64,000 bases of DNA from Pseudorasbora parva (Eukaryota > Chordata > Actinopteri > Cypriniformes > Gobionidae), in assembly GCF_024679245.1 (NCBI RefSeq), contig NC_090173.1, positions 49,516,876 to 49,580,875 of the forward strand, written 5' to 3'. The position numbers and the translations under genes are program-made. The first letter of the stretch is position 1. Each line of letters starts with the position of its first letter. Below, piece by piece: positions 36,124 through 50,530 of the stretch. Below the pieces are notes generated by a model that saw only the letters and a program-made list of their open reading frames with translations, was not told the DNA's origin and made no database searches.

Positions 36124-36979
36124 GAGGACAAACCAATAACAGGAAATGACACATTAAACTACTGTTGCAGAAAAAATTAAACATTAAACACTATTAAACA
36201 ACAAAGTCTGCCCCTTATCTAATTTTGCCGGAAAAAACGCATAAAATAACTTTTACTCTTTTTGTCAAGTCCTAAGCAAAGCATGCTGGGAACTACAGTT
36301 TCAGCAAAAATAATTTTCAAGTACTTAATTGGTTCACATTCACCCCAAATAATGTAATCTAGTAGTTTGCACTTTAAGAGAATTACATTAATCGAAAGCA
36401 AAGAAATCATGTTAAGAAGGGAAACACAATTTTGTTGACTAGATAACAAATAATATGATTAAGTAAATTGGACAATGTGTGCAAGCTTCTTGAGAGACTT
36501 GAAACTGGCTTCTGCTGATGAAACTGCAAACTATTCCTCAGTAAACTGACTCTTGGTCTTCATTCTTCAGTACTGGTCTTGGGTCATAAAATGCACAAAG
36601 ATATGCATGCTACATTTTGGAAATGTAAGCTGCTCATTCAACCACTAGAAGGCGTAGTTTCATCAAATGTGTCAAAACAGAATGGATAGAATTTTCAGCA
36701 TCATTACTCCAGTCTTCACATGATCCTTCAGAAATCATGATTTGATTCTCAAGAAACATGTCCGATTATTATCAGTTGAAAACAGTTGTGCTGCTATATA
36801 TTTTTATGGAAATGGGATTTTTCGGAATACTTTGATAAATAGAAAATTTAAATAACAGCATTTTTATATTAAAAAATGTTGTTTGTTGATTACTCTTAAA
36901 AAAAGAAATCTTACTAACTTTTACTTGACTAGTAACTTTTTCCACATTTTATTTTACAGCGTTATTCCAAAATGGATTA

Positions 36980-38375
36980 AATAAAAAAATCCATCAGTTC
37001 TACAAACAATACCTCACAATAACAGTGTGGAAGAATGAAAAGTTTGTTTGAAATCTTTGCAAATTTATTAAAAATGAAAAAAGCCAAAAATCACACTTAC
37101 ATAAGTATTCACAGCCTTTGCCATAACACTCAAAATAGAGTGCAGGTGCATCCTGTTTCCACTGATCATCCTTGAGATGTTACTACAACTTGTGGACATA
37201 ATTTGGAAAAACACCTCTCTTTATAAGGTCCCACCATTAACATGAAGTCCAAGGAATTGTCTGTAGACCTCAGTGACAGGACTCTATCGAGACACAGATC
37301 TGGGGAAGGGTACAGAAACATTTCTCACCAATGAGGACAGCGGCCTCCACCACCCATAAATGGAAGAAGTTTGGAACCACCAGTACTCTTCCTAAAGCTG
37401 GCCGTCTGGCCAAATTGAGTGATCGAGGGAAAGAGCCTTGGTCAGGGAGGTGACCAAGAACCCGATGGTCACTCTGACAGAGCTCCAGCATTTCTCTGTG
37501 GAGAGAGGAGAACCCTCCAGAAGAACAACCCTTTCTGCAGGACTCCACCAATCAGACCTGTATGGTAGAGTGGCCAGACAGAAGCCACTCCTCAGTGAAA
37601 GGCCACCTGGAGTTTGCCAAAAGGCACCTGAAGGACTCTCGCACCATGAGAAATAAAATTCTCTGGTCTGATGAAACAAAGAGTGAACTCTTTGGGCTGA
37701 ATGGCAAGCGTCATATCTGGAGGAAACCAGGCACCTCATCAACTGGCCAATACCATCCCTACAGTGAAGCATAGTGGTGGCAGCATCATGATGTGGGGAT
37801 GTATTTCAGTGGCAGGAACTGGAAGATGGTAGTCAGGATCGAGTGAAAGATTAATGCAGCGATGCACAGAGACATCCTTAATGAAAACCTGCTCCAGAGC
37901 GCTCTGGACCTCAGACCGGGGCGAAGGTTCATCTTCCAACAGGACTGCGACCCAAAGCAAACAGCCAAGGTAACAAAGGAATGGCTATACGGGACACCTC
38001 TGTGAATGTCCTTTAATGGCCCAGCCATAGCCCAGACTTGAACCTGATTAAAAAACTGGAGAGATCTGAAAATGACCACCGATGCTCCCCATCTAACCTG
38101 ATGGAGCTTAAGAGGTCCTACAAAGAAGAATGGGAAAAACTGCCCAAAAAAGGTGTGCCAAGCTTGTAGCATCATACTCAACTTGATGATATAATTGGGG
38201 CCAAATGTGCTTCAACCGTATTGAGCAAAGGTTGTGAATATTTATGTACGTGTCATTTTTTGCATTTTTTGCATTTTTTTTTTTTTTTTTAAATACATTT
38301 GCAAAGATTTTAAACAAACTTATTTCACATTGTCATTATGGGGTATTGTTTGTAGAATTGAGATTTTAAAAAATA
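36980..38375 (+). mobile_element. Tc1-like transposon, defective
   Basis: Long inverted ends: 'ctacaaacaatacc' with 'tttgtttgaaatctttgcaa' on the left, mirrored by 'ggtattgtttgtag' and 'tttgcaaagattttaaacaa' on the right. Between them the plus strand carries transposase pieces in several frames, such as NKILWSDETKSELFG near 37,660, [10 protein letters not shown] near 37,780 and [14 protein letters not shown] near 37,930. Frameshifts disable it. At 1.4 kb it is close to the usual Tc1 length. Confidence 0.85.
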
Positions 38376-38408
38376 TCAATTTAATCTATGTTAAATTTGT
38401 TCTTTTTT

Positions 38409-38655
38409 TAAAGGTGTCATGAACTGGCTTTTTCATTTTTTTCATACTGTTGTCTCAGGTCAACTAATGACGTTTGTGTGTTTTTCACATTCAAAAACAT
38501 CATAACTAATAAGTAATAGGCTATTTTCTTCACTGGTTTTGAGGCTCTCTTCAAAACGCTGGGTTTTGATGGGCGTGCCGCACTGGAGACTTGGAAGTAA
38601 ACGCACACACGGCTAGGATTGGATAAGATTAGCATATTTAATGAGCTTCAGCTCT
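38409..38655 (+). repeat. Interspersed repeat, copy B
   Basis: Second copy of the 1,710-1,958 repeat in the same orientation. It directly abuts the right end of the Tc1-like element. Confidence 0.75.
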
Positions 38656-39056
38656 ATATCTATAGATCTATATCTATCATATCTATAGCCCTGTCAGTTC
38701 CACCAGCCTACCAACGAGTGGAGGACAGAGGGGCCTCTTAAAGAAGAAGTTACGGGTCTGTGAGAGCCAGAAATCTTTCTTTTTTGTAAGTGACCAAATA
38801 CTTACTTCTCACCATAATTTAAAATCTTTAAAAATCAGACTGTGATTTTTCTGGATTTTTTTCTCATTCCGTCTATTATATTCAAAGTGTACCTATGATG
38901 AAAATTACAGGCCTCTCTCGTCTTTTTAAGTGGGAGAACTTGCACAACTGGTGGCTGACTAGATACTTTTATGCCTCACTATATAATGTAATGCTAGAAA
39001 AAATGGATGCTGTGTTAATTGCGTTAAATATTTTTAACATGTTAAACTGAAAAAAA

Positions 39057-39575
39057 ATGAATTGCATGCATTACACCAACCGTGTCAAAGTAACATCCAC
39101 ATGTATGGCAGGACCCAAGGTTTCCCAGCAGAACATTGTCCAAAGCATCACACTGCCTCTGTCAGCTTGCCTTCACATAATGCATCCTGGTGCCATGTGT
39201 TCCCCAGGTAAGCAACATACACACACCTTGCCATCAGACCAGGCCACCTTTTTCCATTGCTCCGTGGTCCAGTTCTGATACTCACGTGTCCATTGTTGGT
39301 GGTTATGCCAGTGGATGATGGTCAATATGGGCACCCTGACTGGTCCGCGGCTATGCAGCCCCATACGCAACAAACTGTGATGCACGGTGTATTCTGACAC
39401 CTTTCTATCAGAACCAGCATTAACTTCTTGTGCAATTTGAGCTACATTAGCTTGCATCAATTGCATCAATGAGCCTTATATAATATATCCCACCCACTAA
39501 CAGGTGTCGTGATTAAGAGATAATCTGTTATTCCCTTCACCTGCCAGTGGTCATAATGTTATCCATTATCGGTGT
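39057..39575 (-). pseudogene. Tc1-like transposase fragment, second family
   Basis: The minus strand encodes QIAQEVNAGSDRKVSEYTVH and WTREYQNWTTEQWKKVAWSD, typical of the linker and first catalytic Asp region of Tc1-like transposases, then drifts out of frame. The right end 'cataatgttatccattatcg' resembles the terminal repeat of the element at 40,325-40,815. The N-terminal part and left end are missing. Confidence 0.75.
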
Positions 39576-39585
39576 ACACACACAC

Positions 39586-39593
<8 letters not shown>

Positions 39594-39634
<41 letters not shown>
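39594..39634. repeat. (TA)n microsatellite
   Basis: About 20 TA units after a short CA run. Confidence 0.9.
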
Positions 39635-39637
<3 letters not shown>

Positions 39638-40324
39638 TCAGACAATATATATATGTATCATCACTGTAGTCATGTACACCTGCAAAGGTTTTTTCCCCCA
39701 TTCATTGTTAAATGAAAAGTTTAATCATTTCCTCCATCATAACAAATGTTTTTGGAGTTTTGCCCCAATAGTTTATCACATGTATACACTAGCATTACAC
39801 TTTTATCACTAAATTATGTAATGTGCATAAGAGCAATGCTACAGTAATAAATATTTCCCAACAAGTTGCATGCTTCAACATGTTTTTGACGTCAAAAGGC
39901 AAATAACATTGACAAGTCTTTTTATTATTATGTGAAGACAAGAGCAATTGGTCTGATTCACAGCAGGAAGTGCTGGACTTGAGGAAGAAGCCAGTTGATA
40001 TTTCTTTTAAAGGAAGAAATCATTATTATGTAACTTGATTTCTTCCTTTAAATGTGAACACTTGGACGTTTGTGCATTATGCATGAGTGATGTAATGTCA
40101 ATGTAATAAAAACCTGTTGTCTATTGTAGAAGTGACCTTGAATTGAACTTTAGATGTTTGAATGCAACATTCCACCTGAGGACTCACTTTTAAAAGCTGC
40201 TGAGAAAAGATAACGCTTGGGGTGAAAATTCACAGACTTTGTTAAGAGAATCACAATTACGCAACTTGGGCCTCATTTATAAAAGTCGCATTTTATGCAG
40301 AGTACGCTAAAATCAACATTATAC

Positions 40325-40815
40325 ATACACCGATCAGGCATAACATTATGACCACCATCTTAATATTGTGTCAGTCCCCTTTTTGCTGCCAAAACAGCCC
40401 TGACCCATCGAGGCATGGACTCCACTAGGCTCCTCAAAAGTGGAATGTGTCAAAGTAACATCCACATGGATGGCAGGACCCAAAGTTTCCCCAGCACAAC
40501 ATTGCCCAAAGTATTACACTGCTTCCACCAGCTTGCCTTCTTCCCATAGTGCATCAATGAATGAGCCTTGGCCACCCTTGAACCTGTCGCCGGATCACCA
40601 CTGTTCTTTCTTTAAACCATTTTCGACAGATACTGCAGACTGGAAACACCTTGTCAAACTTGCTCAAATCCTTACGCTTGCCCATTTTCCCTGCGTCTGA
40701 CACATAAACTTCGAGGAGAAAATGTTCACTTGTGTTTAATATATCCCACCCACTAACAGGTGCTGCGATGAAGAGATAAGTGTTCACCTGTCATAATGTT
40801 ATGCCTGATCAGTAT
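40325..40815 (-). mobile_element. Internally deleted Tc1-like element
   Basis: The inverted ends 'gatcaggcataacattatga' (left) and 'cataatgttatgcctgatca' (right) are nearly perfect. On the minus strand the right half encodes the transposase N-terminal helix-turn-helix start MGKRKDLSKFDKV and, after a deletion, RKWFKERTVVIRRQ. The left half retains GETLGPAIHVDVT-like C-terminal sequence in degraded form. It is a deletion derivative that could only move in trans. Confidence 0.8.
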
Positions 40816-42341
40816 ATATGTTTAATATTAAAAAGGATGGTAGAGACTTATGGAATTTAGGAACTGGATTGTTCATAATAACCATAACTTAGGAAGACAA
40901 AAAAAATGAGAGAATGTATTTTTTACTAAGCTCCTTATACTTTGGACTGTTGTTGGGTGGATCAAAATTAAAATAAGCATGCTTTTTAATGCGTCTGATG
41001 GAGTTAATTCATGGAAAATAACCTTTTTTCTTTTTTAAGGAAAAACCTGTTCCTTTACAAGGTTCATTAGGTCTACAAAATATATACATTTATAATAATG
41101 TGTTATTAAATAATAAAAACATCTAAAACATTTTTTGTCCCTCATCAGAAATCAGTGAAATACTTCTGGATTTAAAAAAAAAGAGCTGCAAATGATAATC
41201 TCATACATTTGAAATTGACCTGTAGGATCCATTTTAGTGTAATTATGCATTAGTGCATTGGGTGGCGTTCTGACATTGTACCTGAGGGGCACCTGACAGG
41301 ATAGGTGTGTTTTGACACAGTCGGGGTGTTTTTGTGCTAGTGTGTTTTATGATGCTTTATTGGTGATGTTCAAGTAACAACATGGACTGTGGACAATGTG
41401 TGTGTGTGCTGTATCTGCAAGCTATGGAAGAATGAGACATCACAGGAAGCAATGTTTATTCACTGCAGTTGGAGAAAGACACTATCTGAACTTTGACATT
41501 GTATTTGCACTTGCACATCTGTGTTCGTCGATTCAGTTTATACGTGTCAAATACTTGCTCAATCCTGTTACCAATACCAGCGGTTTAGTGGAAAGCCAGA
41601 CCTATGACATCCCATGAACATGAAATGGATCTCAGTGATCTCATGGATGTGGATATTGTGGTTCCACAGCTTGGATTCCTGTTCAGGTCATTTTGTCATC
41701 GGCCAGGCAAAAATAGCACATCTGATCATAATAGCACACATTTTTTCCAATAAGCCAACATTTTTTTTATTTTGCTCAAATATTCCTAAATACGAGCAAT
41801 AAAAATGTTTGTAGCAAATACCATGATTCGTGAAGTATATAATTAACAACATTAGCAGCAAAACCTATCTGCATATTTCAGTGATATGTATTTCAGTGAG
41901 ATAATTAATTACTGTGTCAGCAGTGTAAAGTTTAAAAGCAGGTTGGGCACATATAAGAGGAAACCCTATACATTTCCTTAAAGCTTCTTATAACCCTAAC
42001 ACCAATCCTTTCTCTTTATAAGAGTCTGTTTCCTGGACTGTCCAGGGTTTTTCCTTGTACGTGTCCATCATCAAACAGGGACTTATGACTGTGCCAACAT
42101 TATGACAGTGATGACGACTGCTTTGATATGAGAAGGGTGTAAACTACTAAATAATCGCCTTAAGAAATATTACACATAGGCCTGTCCTACACTGTAAAAA
42201 GTGTTCCCCTAAGTGAGATTATTTACGTTTACCTCACAAAATATGTTGTGAGGATTTTTTTCACTTTATACTGCCACAATGTGTATTTCAAACATTATTT
42301 GTGAAGCGATGTACAAGAAAGTATATATCATTATTAAAATA

Positions 42342-44249
<1,908 letters not shown>

Positions 44250-44463
44250 GCACACGCATGGCTATTCCAGGCCGTTTCTTGGGAATATTGGTGACGTTAT
44301 AGCGGAGTCTCCGGTGTGTGTACGTGCAGCGGGATGATCTGGTCCCGCCTCTGAGCTGTAATAAATAAAGCGCGCAGCAGAGCAGCTGCAGTCAGTCAAA
44401 CACCAGAGCAAGAGCAGCACACAACACATCTACTACAGCAGCAGCAGCCTACAACCTCACAGT
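44250..44463 (+). promoter_or_regulatory. noxo1 promoter and 5' UTR
   Basis: The only non-repetitive sequence between the GATA/GACA array and the noxo1 ATG. It contains 'aataaataaagcgcgc' (about 44,360), a possible TATA-like element, followed by GCA-rich 5' UTR with four CAG units. The start site is not determined. Confidence 0.45.
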
Positions 44464-47400
44464 ATGGAGGAGCAAAGACATCCCGTCAGTATTCAGCTCG
44501 TTGGAGTTATACAAAAACAAGAAGCAAAAGTAAGACGACACGTTTTCATTTTTACATTTTGAATGCATTATTAAAAAGCAACATTACCGTTGTTTTGAAT
44601 GAAATTATTGATGATGTTTGAGAACGTCACAATATATTGCAATCTTACACGTTATTAAAATAATCAAAACAAATTGTTTTAATAATATAATAAAATACAA
44701 CAGGAATAATAACAACATAACAATAATGTGAAAAAATTACAAACAGCTCCACAAAACATTTAAAAGGTGTTCACACTGTAAAATCTAAAAAATATGCTTA
44801 TTGCTAATAATAATAATGAATTTTATTTATAATGTGCTATTCAACTTTTCTTTAAATAATAAAAATATGATAACATGATTTATTAAAACTGGAATACTTC
44901 ATTTTAAGGGTAACATCAGATAGAAATAGGGATAGACTATCTTGTGTATGGTAGGTAATTAAAATCATTTGGTACTTGCCTAACTAAATACACAATAATA
45001 TGAATACCATAACATATAGTGTCTTTTAATAACATTCTTCTCATTCTTCCCAGTTGTACATGACCACCATTGTCTGGTCAGATCAAAATGAGATCACTGT
45101 GTACAGATCACTTGAAGACTTCAAGGCGCTGCATGTGAGTCTCCTTCTTCATTTCATTTGAAAATAATTTATCTGGCCTATTTTTTTAATACTGTTTGCG
45201 CTGACTTTAGCTGAGTAGAATAACTTCTGCGTTCTTATTTCTGTAGAGACAGCTCAAGAAGAAATTCCCTCCTCCAAACCTCATTAAAAGATCAGGAAGG
45301 ATCGTTCCGAAATTTAAAGGTAAATACTCGATTCAGTGTACAATGCACATTTGAGTACATCCCTCATCCCTAAGTAATAATTTTAAAAAAAATGCATATG
45401 CAGCCGCACGGGTGAGGAAAAACATGCAGAAGTGGAGTCCCAGTAAGTCGTTGCTCAGACTGAAGGCTCTGGACGAATACTGCGGTCAACTTCTGAAGAG
45501 CGATCCCCGCATCTGCCAGAGCACGGAGCTCATCCAGTTCCTGCTTCCCAAACCCCAGGATCTCGATTCGGACTTTTCAAAAAACAGGTAAGCTTTTACG
45601 GCAAAAACAAGCAAAGCAGAAAATAAATACACATTAGAATTGTCAAAGATATGTAAAGGTTCTGTTTTTTTTCTCTGCAGTATCATGATCATGCCATCTG
45701 AAAATTCTCTGGACAGTAGTAAAGTTGGAATGAGCAATGGGGTTACTCAACCCTTTGTTTCTGAAACATACCGCTGCATAGCTACTTATGAGACCAAGGA
45801 CACCAAGAATCGGCCCTTCAAAGTTGAAGTGGATGAGACGGTGGATGTGCTCATTAAAGACCAAAAAGGTGAGAACTCGTTTGGCTGATCTACACCGACG
45901 GCATCTAGTAGCAGGGAGCCTCTAAGAACACTCTTCATTGCTCTTGTTTGTCATTGTCCTTCATTGTTCACTGACCGTGTTGTCTTTGACTTTGTCTTAT
46001 CAGGATGGTGGCTGGTGGAGAATGAAGCCAAACGTCTCGCCTGGTTTCCCGCTCCTTATCTGCAGAGAGCTGAGATGGCCGATGACGGTCCTGATGTGAT
46101 GGATGGCAGAAGTAAGGACCGGTTAAGTGGTTTCTAGTGTGGTTTCATTGATCTGGAGATAAAAGAACCGGATTGGCCGCACTGTGAATGTTTTGCATTC
46201 TTCTGTTAGCTCTAAATCAACCTCGCTTTGGAAAAGATTTTGTAACCTAATTATGCTTATATGCCCTTGTCCTGCTCCTAAAGGCCAACATTGCAGGACT
46301 TTAGCTTCAATGTGCCAAATAACACACTCGCCTGAAAGTATCTAGGGATCCTGAAAACCTTGATTAGCTTGTTCAGGTGTCTTTAGCTGCGTTTTACCGA
46401 AAGGACCCTGCTCGTGAGGTAGTACTTTTTCAAAGTTCAGGAACTTTCGGGGGTGGGACTTGGGTGCTGAACATCCTTATTGGTTGATTTCACACTGCAT
46501 TTTATTTCAACCACTATTTGTTAAAGTCTGTTGGTGTGTGTGCAGTAAGAGTTGTTTGCTATTCGAATCAATCGATGGACTGACAAAGAGGTTCAGACTT
46601 TATTAGCTTATATGCAGAGGACGAAAACCGGCAGGAACTTGAAAGTCGCGCATAGTCCTACTACATCACCTGACTAATTTGATTAAATTCCACGGTACTT
46701 TAGACCCCGATGGGAACACAGACAGCAACAGGTCTTGGGTGGGGAAGTTCTTGGGACAAAATGTTCCATGTAATTTTGGAAAACGCAGCATTTGATTAGG
46801 ATTTAAGGCTAAACCCCGCAGGAGAGTGGCCCTCAAGGGGCAGGACTGGAAACCCATTGCAAATGAATAATGGATTCTTTTTTTGACCAGGTTGTTCTTA
46901 AACAACTCTTATTATTTTTCCCTTCTTCAGGTGCTTTCTATGTTGCTGCTAAAAGTTACAAAGCCATAAACAGTGATGAAATATCAGTCGAGATTGGGTC
47001 TGTTGTGGAGGTGTTACAGAAGTCTGACAATGGCTGGTGGATAGTAAGGTAAATCTCCATATCATTTAATCCTGAAAATGAGCAGATGTAATCAGCTGAA
47101 ATAAACATGTCCAACTGGAAGGAATGTTTTACCTGCATGTTTGTTGTGTAGAAGGAACTTGGCACTTGCTCATTTTTGCATAGTTTTGGCAGTTTGTGCA
47201 GAACATCCTTGTTCACTTCCACTGAATGAAATTAAACAAGCCAGTGCGTATTCTTTAAAGACTGACAGCTGTTTTTCTCTATCATTCAGGTACAATCGAA
47301 AGGCGGGCTTTGTACCATCTATGTATCTGCATCCATACAATAACCCAAGGTTTCGCATGATGCCTGCTCAGAGGGAGATGACCAGCTCCACTCTTGACTT

Positions 47401-47908
47401 GGCACAGCTTCAACATCCTGGAGCCAATTCCCTGCATGCTTCCGGTCGTGAGCTCAGCAGATCCCAGGGCAACCTGTGTCCACCTCCAGGAAGCACCCTG
47501 GACCCTAAAGATAAGCTGATGTCACGTTCAATGGGAAGACTGCCAGATGCTCCAACGACACGGCTGACTCCACCATCAATCCGAGTGCAATTTGCAGAGA
47601 ACGGTCAGCAAAGCAGTCTAAGTGAGGACAGCGAAGAGTTCAGCGACGAAAGCAGCTTCTCCGGCAGCGATTCGCTAAATCGTATGGACGCAGAACAGCA
47701 ATTCCGCAGGAGTCGCACTCCTACACCTGACTCTTCTGGCAGCCTGAGCCCTGTAAGTCCCACTGAAGGCAAGACGATCGGCAGCCGGTCAGACCCCAGT
47801 CTCAACAAGATGCCCACCACCCCCAAGGTGCCACCGCGACCCCAAGCTCAGGAGATCCTCAAACGCTGCACCACCGTTACACGCAAAAACCTGCAAAGAA
47901 ACAGTTAG
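44464..47908 (+). CDS. noxo1: NADPH oxidase organizer 1 (Noxo1), 8 exons
   Basis: Noxo1 is the p47phox-like organiser that brings the activator to Nox1/Nox3-type NADPH oxidases at membranes. Exons: 44464-44529, 45054-45134, 45247-45319, 45404-45587, 45681-45868, 46004-46111, 46931-47048, 47290-47908; all GT-AG, 478 aa. A PX domain spans about residues 6-125, with Arg40 in YRSLEDF at the phosphoinositide-binding position. Tandem SH3 domains follow (about 155-215 with GWWLVENEAKRLAWFPAPYL, and 235-290 with NGWWIVR and GFVPSMYL), then a C-terminal proline motif KVPPRPQ and the tail RCTTVTRKNLQR. The tail and DTKNRPFKVEVDE resemble human NOXO1 more than p47phox, and no p47phox-type autoinhibitory PPRRSS motif is seen. 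It is about 100 residues longer than human NOXO1 because of a Ser-rich linker. Convergent tbl3 matches human 16p13.3. Which fish paralogue (a or b) is not resolved. Confidence 0.9.
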
Positions 47909-48368
47909 GTCACCCCACTGCGATGTCCAGCACTTTAAATGCTTGAGGAGAACATGTCCGGACAAGAGTTACTGTTTATGGTCAAAAGGCTTGTGTGATG
48001 CTAATGTGATTATTTGATGGACAGAGCTTCAGGAGAGATTATTATGAACACAAAAAGGTTGACACTTTATTCTACTAGAACCAAGTTTAGTTCCTATTCT
48101 TGGACCAGAATATTATGTATGTTACAAATGACCGATGCTTCTCTTTGGAACAGACACAAAATTTATTACAATCTTCTATAAGATATTTATCCAATATTTA
48201 GGCCTTTCTTAGTTTTTCCTCTATGAAGAAAAATCTTTTCCATAGTGGAAAATATAACTTGTGACTTATATGCATTGCATATCCTGACATATATTATACT
48301 TGAACACTGTACACTCTTCAGAGAATTTATCTTATTGCATATTTCGCCCATATTGCCTGTTAATATAA

Positions 48369-48374
48369 AATAAA
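48369..48374 (+). terminator. Candidate poly(A) signal of noxo1
   Basis: AATAAA about 460 bp after the noxo1 stop, followed by a GT-rich stretch ('tttgtggagtttattttctg'), which fits a cleavage site. Use is inferred. Confidence 0.5.
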
Positions 48375-48599
48375 ATATTTGTGCTAAGGACTGGCATTTG
48401 TGGAGTTTATTTTCTGCATGGGGTCATGGGTTTCCAACTGTTTGAGGACAACCTTACTGCAGAGTTTAACTAAAAAAAAACTTAATTAAATTCACCTGAA
48501 CCGGTTAACCAAGCTGTTCAGGATTACTTGAACATAACAGGCATATTTGTTCGAGAAACGGAAGTCTGCAGTGGGGTCAGGAGCACACTTGACTATTCT

Positions 48600-50530
48600 T
48601 GTTAGGACGACTCTAAGGGCCCATGAACATTTGGGGCCCCCAGAGATTGGTTTTATTAGTAGTAACAGTACTAGTAGTAATGAAATATAAATTGTAAATG
48701 TATAATTTACAAGAGTAACAAATAAAACAAAATTATGTCTTATTTATGCATTTCTGGCAAAAAATCCCCCTGGTCCGGTCATCAAAACCGAGGCTATAGT
48801 GATAGCCTATTCAATAGGTTACGTTTTTCACCACTGAAAATAAGGAATAGGCTACCATTTTGGTTTTTGTAAATGTGACTCATTTAATGCATTTAATGTC
48901 AAATAATCTAAAAAAATAAAAAAAAATAAAAAAACCTTCCGCGGGCCAAATGTTCACGGTTGCTGAGCGCGAATTCCAGCGCAACGCTTCAGTTACAGTA
49001 GGCTAAGTCACAAAGTGCAAGATGAGGAGATGTGTAAGTTAGCTAAACTAAACAGCTGTCTTACGATAGAAGTTAAACGAGCGACAGAACAATCAGTTTG
49101 CAAAGACTGTATTCAACCACTTTGAGAAGGGGAATATGTAAGTCAGGAAGAAAGGAGACGGTGAAGGAGATGAGAAGCAGCTATTGTGCTATTTAACTAC
49201 TGGTCAAAATTTTTGAGAACTGTAAGATTTTTTAATATGTTTTTTCTGCTCAACAAGGCTAAATTTATTTGTTCCAAAATACAGCAAAAACAGTATTATT
49301 GTGTAATATTTTTTACAATGTTAAATATATTTTTCTATTTGAATAGGCTACATTTAAAATATACATTTTATTCCTGTGATCAAAGGTGAATTTATCCTCA
49401 TAACTCAGTCTCAAGAGTCACATAATCCTTCAGAAATGATGATCAACAAACTTTTATGATTATCAGTGTTGAAAACATTTTTCTTAGGATAATTTAATGA
49501 ATAGAAAGTAAAGAACAGCATTAATCTGAAATATAAAGCTTTTGCAACATTTTAATGTCTGTTACATGATGTACAGCTAGCTATAATTTGACAAGGTAGG
49601 CTATTATGGGCAGGGCCACGATTACAGATTATTGTCAGCATTACAATACACCCTTTAAATGTCACGTTTAAACAATTTTATTCAATTAATCACTTTATAT
49701 TTATTATATATTACGTTGCTCATGCAAGTGGCAAACTATTTAAACTTCTATGTTAAAATCAAAAGCGTTTTACATTAACATTTAGACAAAAAATCTAGTC
49801 TTTAATTTCTTGAATTTTTAAATCTTTTAAGAAATCCTGCAGGTCATAAAGAACTTTATTTCTCCACCTTCAACAAAGGATGAGAGCTCTCCATTATTTC
49901 CTATTTACTCCCTATTCTCCCCATTTACCTAAATGTGTCTGTTTTCTTGCTTTACCCGAGGCAAAAAGTCATTCAAACAGATTGGTCTTTAAATTACACG
50001 AATCTGTGGTGAAATAACTAGATTTTCACTTCAATGCAGGTTTATTTTAATGCGAACAAGGTTCTATTACTTTAATTCAGCGCGTCCAGCACCGTACCTA
50101 AATAGACGCTGCTGCAGACACACCGCTCCTGGAAAGCACTGCCGGACCGCATCCGTGTGTAAGAAAGCTGAAATCCGTTAACATTGGGACGTTAACATTC
50201 GTGATCAAACTATTCGCGTTGCAGATCTAAGCAGTTCATAGAAGTCATTTTTTGGACTACTACACAATAATAGAAAGACGTGTTTTATTGCTATTATCTC
50301 ATCACATTGGAAGCACCGCTAATGTAAATTGGTAGAGGAACAATTTATATTTTATGCATTGGGAATTTGGGATACACATATCGTTGCTAACGATGCTCAA
50401 CGTACGCATAATTACCTCGATCAAAAAAAAAAAAAGGATAACGCAAAAGAGAATCGTCTCGGGGGGCCCCTGGTGTTCGGGGCCCTGGGCTGAAGCCCAT
50501 GTTGCCCATTAGGATAACGCGGCCCTGATT
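48600..50530. mobile_element. Probable DNA element with 'ggggcccc' ends, with nested repeat
   Basis: The left part has 'catttggggcccccagagat' and the right part 'ggggggcccctggtgttcgg', a loosely inverted pair about 1.9 kb apart. A dispersed repeat is nested at about 49,190-49,580. The right end is included in the 1,424-bp duplication. No transposase is visible and the boundaries are approximate. Confidence 0.4.

Larger units (their letters stand above)
30000..42341. other. Gene-poor, transposon-rich interval after gid4
   Basis: Apart from the gid4 3' UTR (start at 30,000, end undetermined) I see no intact gene in this interval. It holds the separately listed minisatellite, MITEs, Tc1-like elements, LINE and finTRIM pieces. 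The stretches 32,060-33,400, 34,330-35,150 and 40,820-42,340 show only AT-rich sequence and dispersed-repeat fragments. The last includes a region near 42,190 with 'acactgtaaaaa', a frequent DNA-element end. Confidence 0.6.

Noticed and set aside
44464..47908. Identification of the PX-SH3-SH3 gene as p47phox (ncf1)
   Set aside because: The SH3 and C-terminal sequences fit NOXO1 better, the p47phox autoinhibitory motif is absent, and the convergent tbl3 neighbour matches the human NOXO1 locus.
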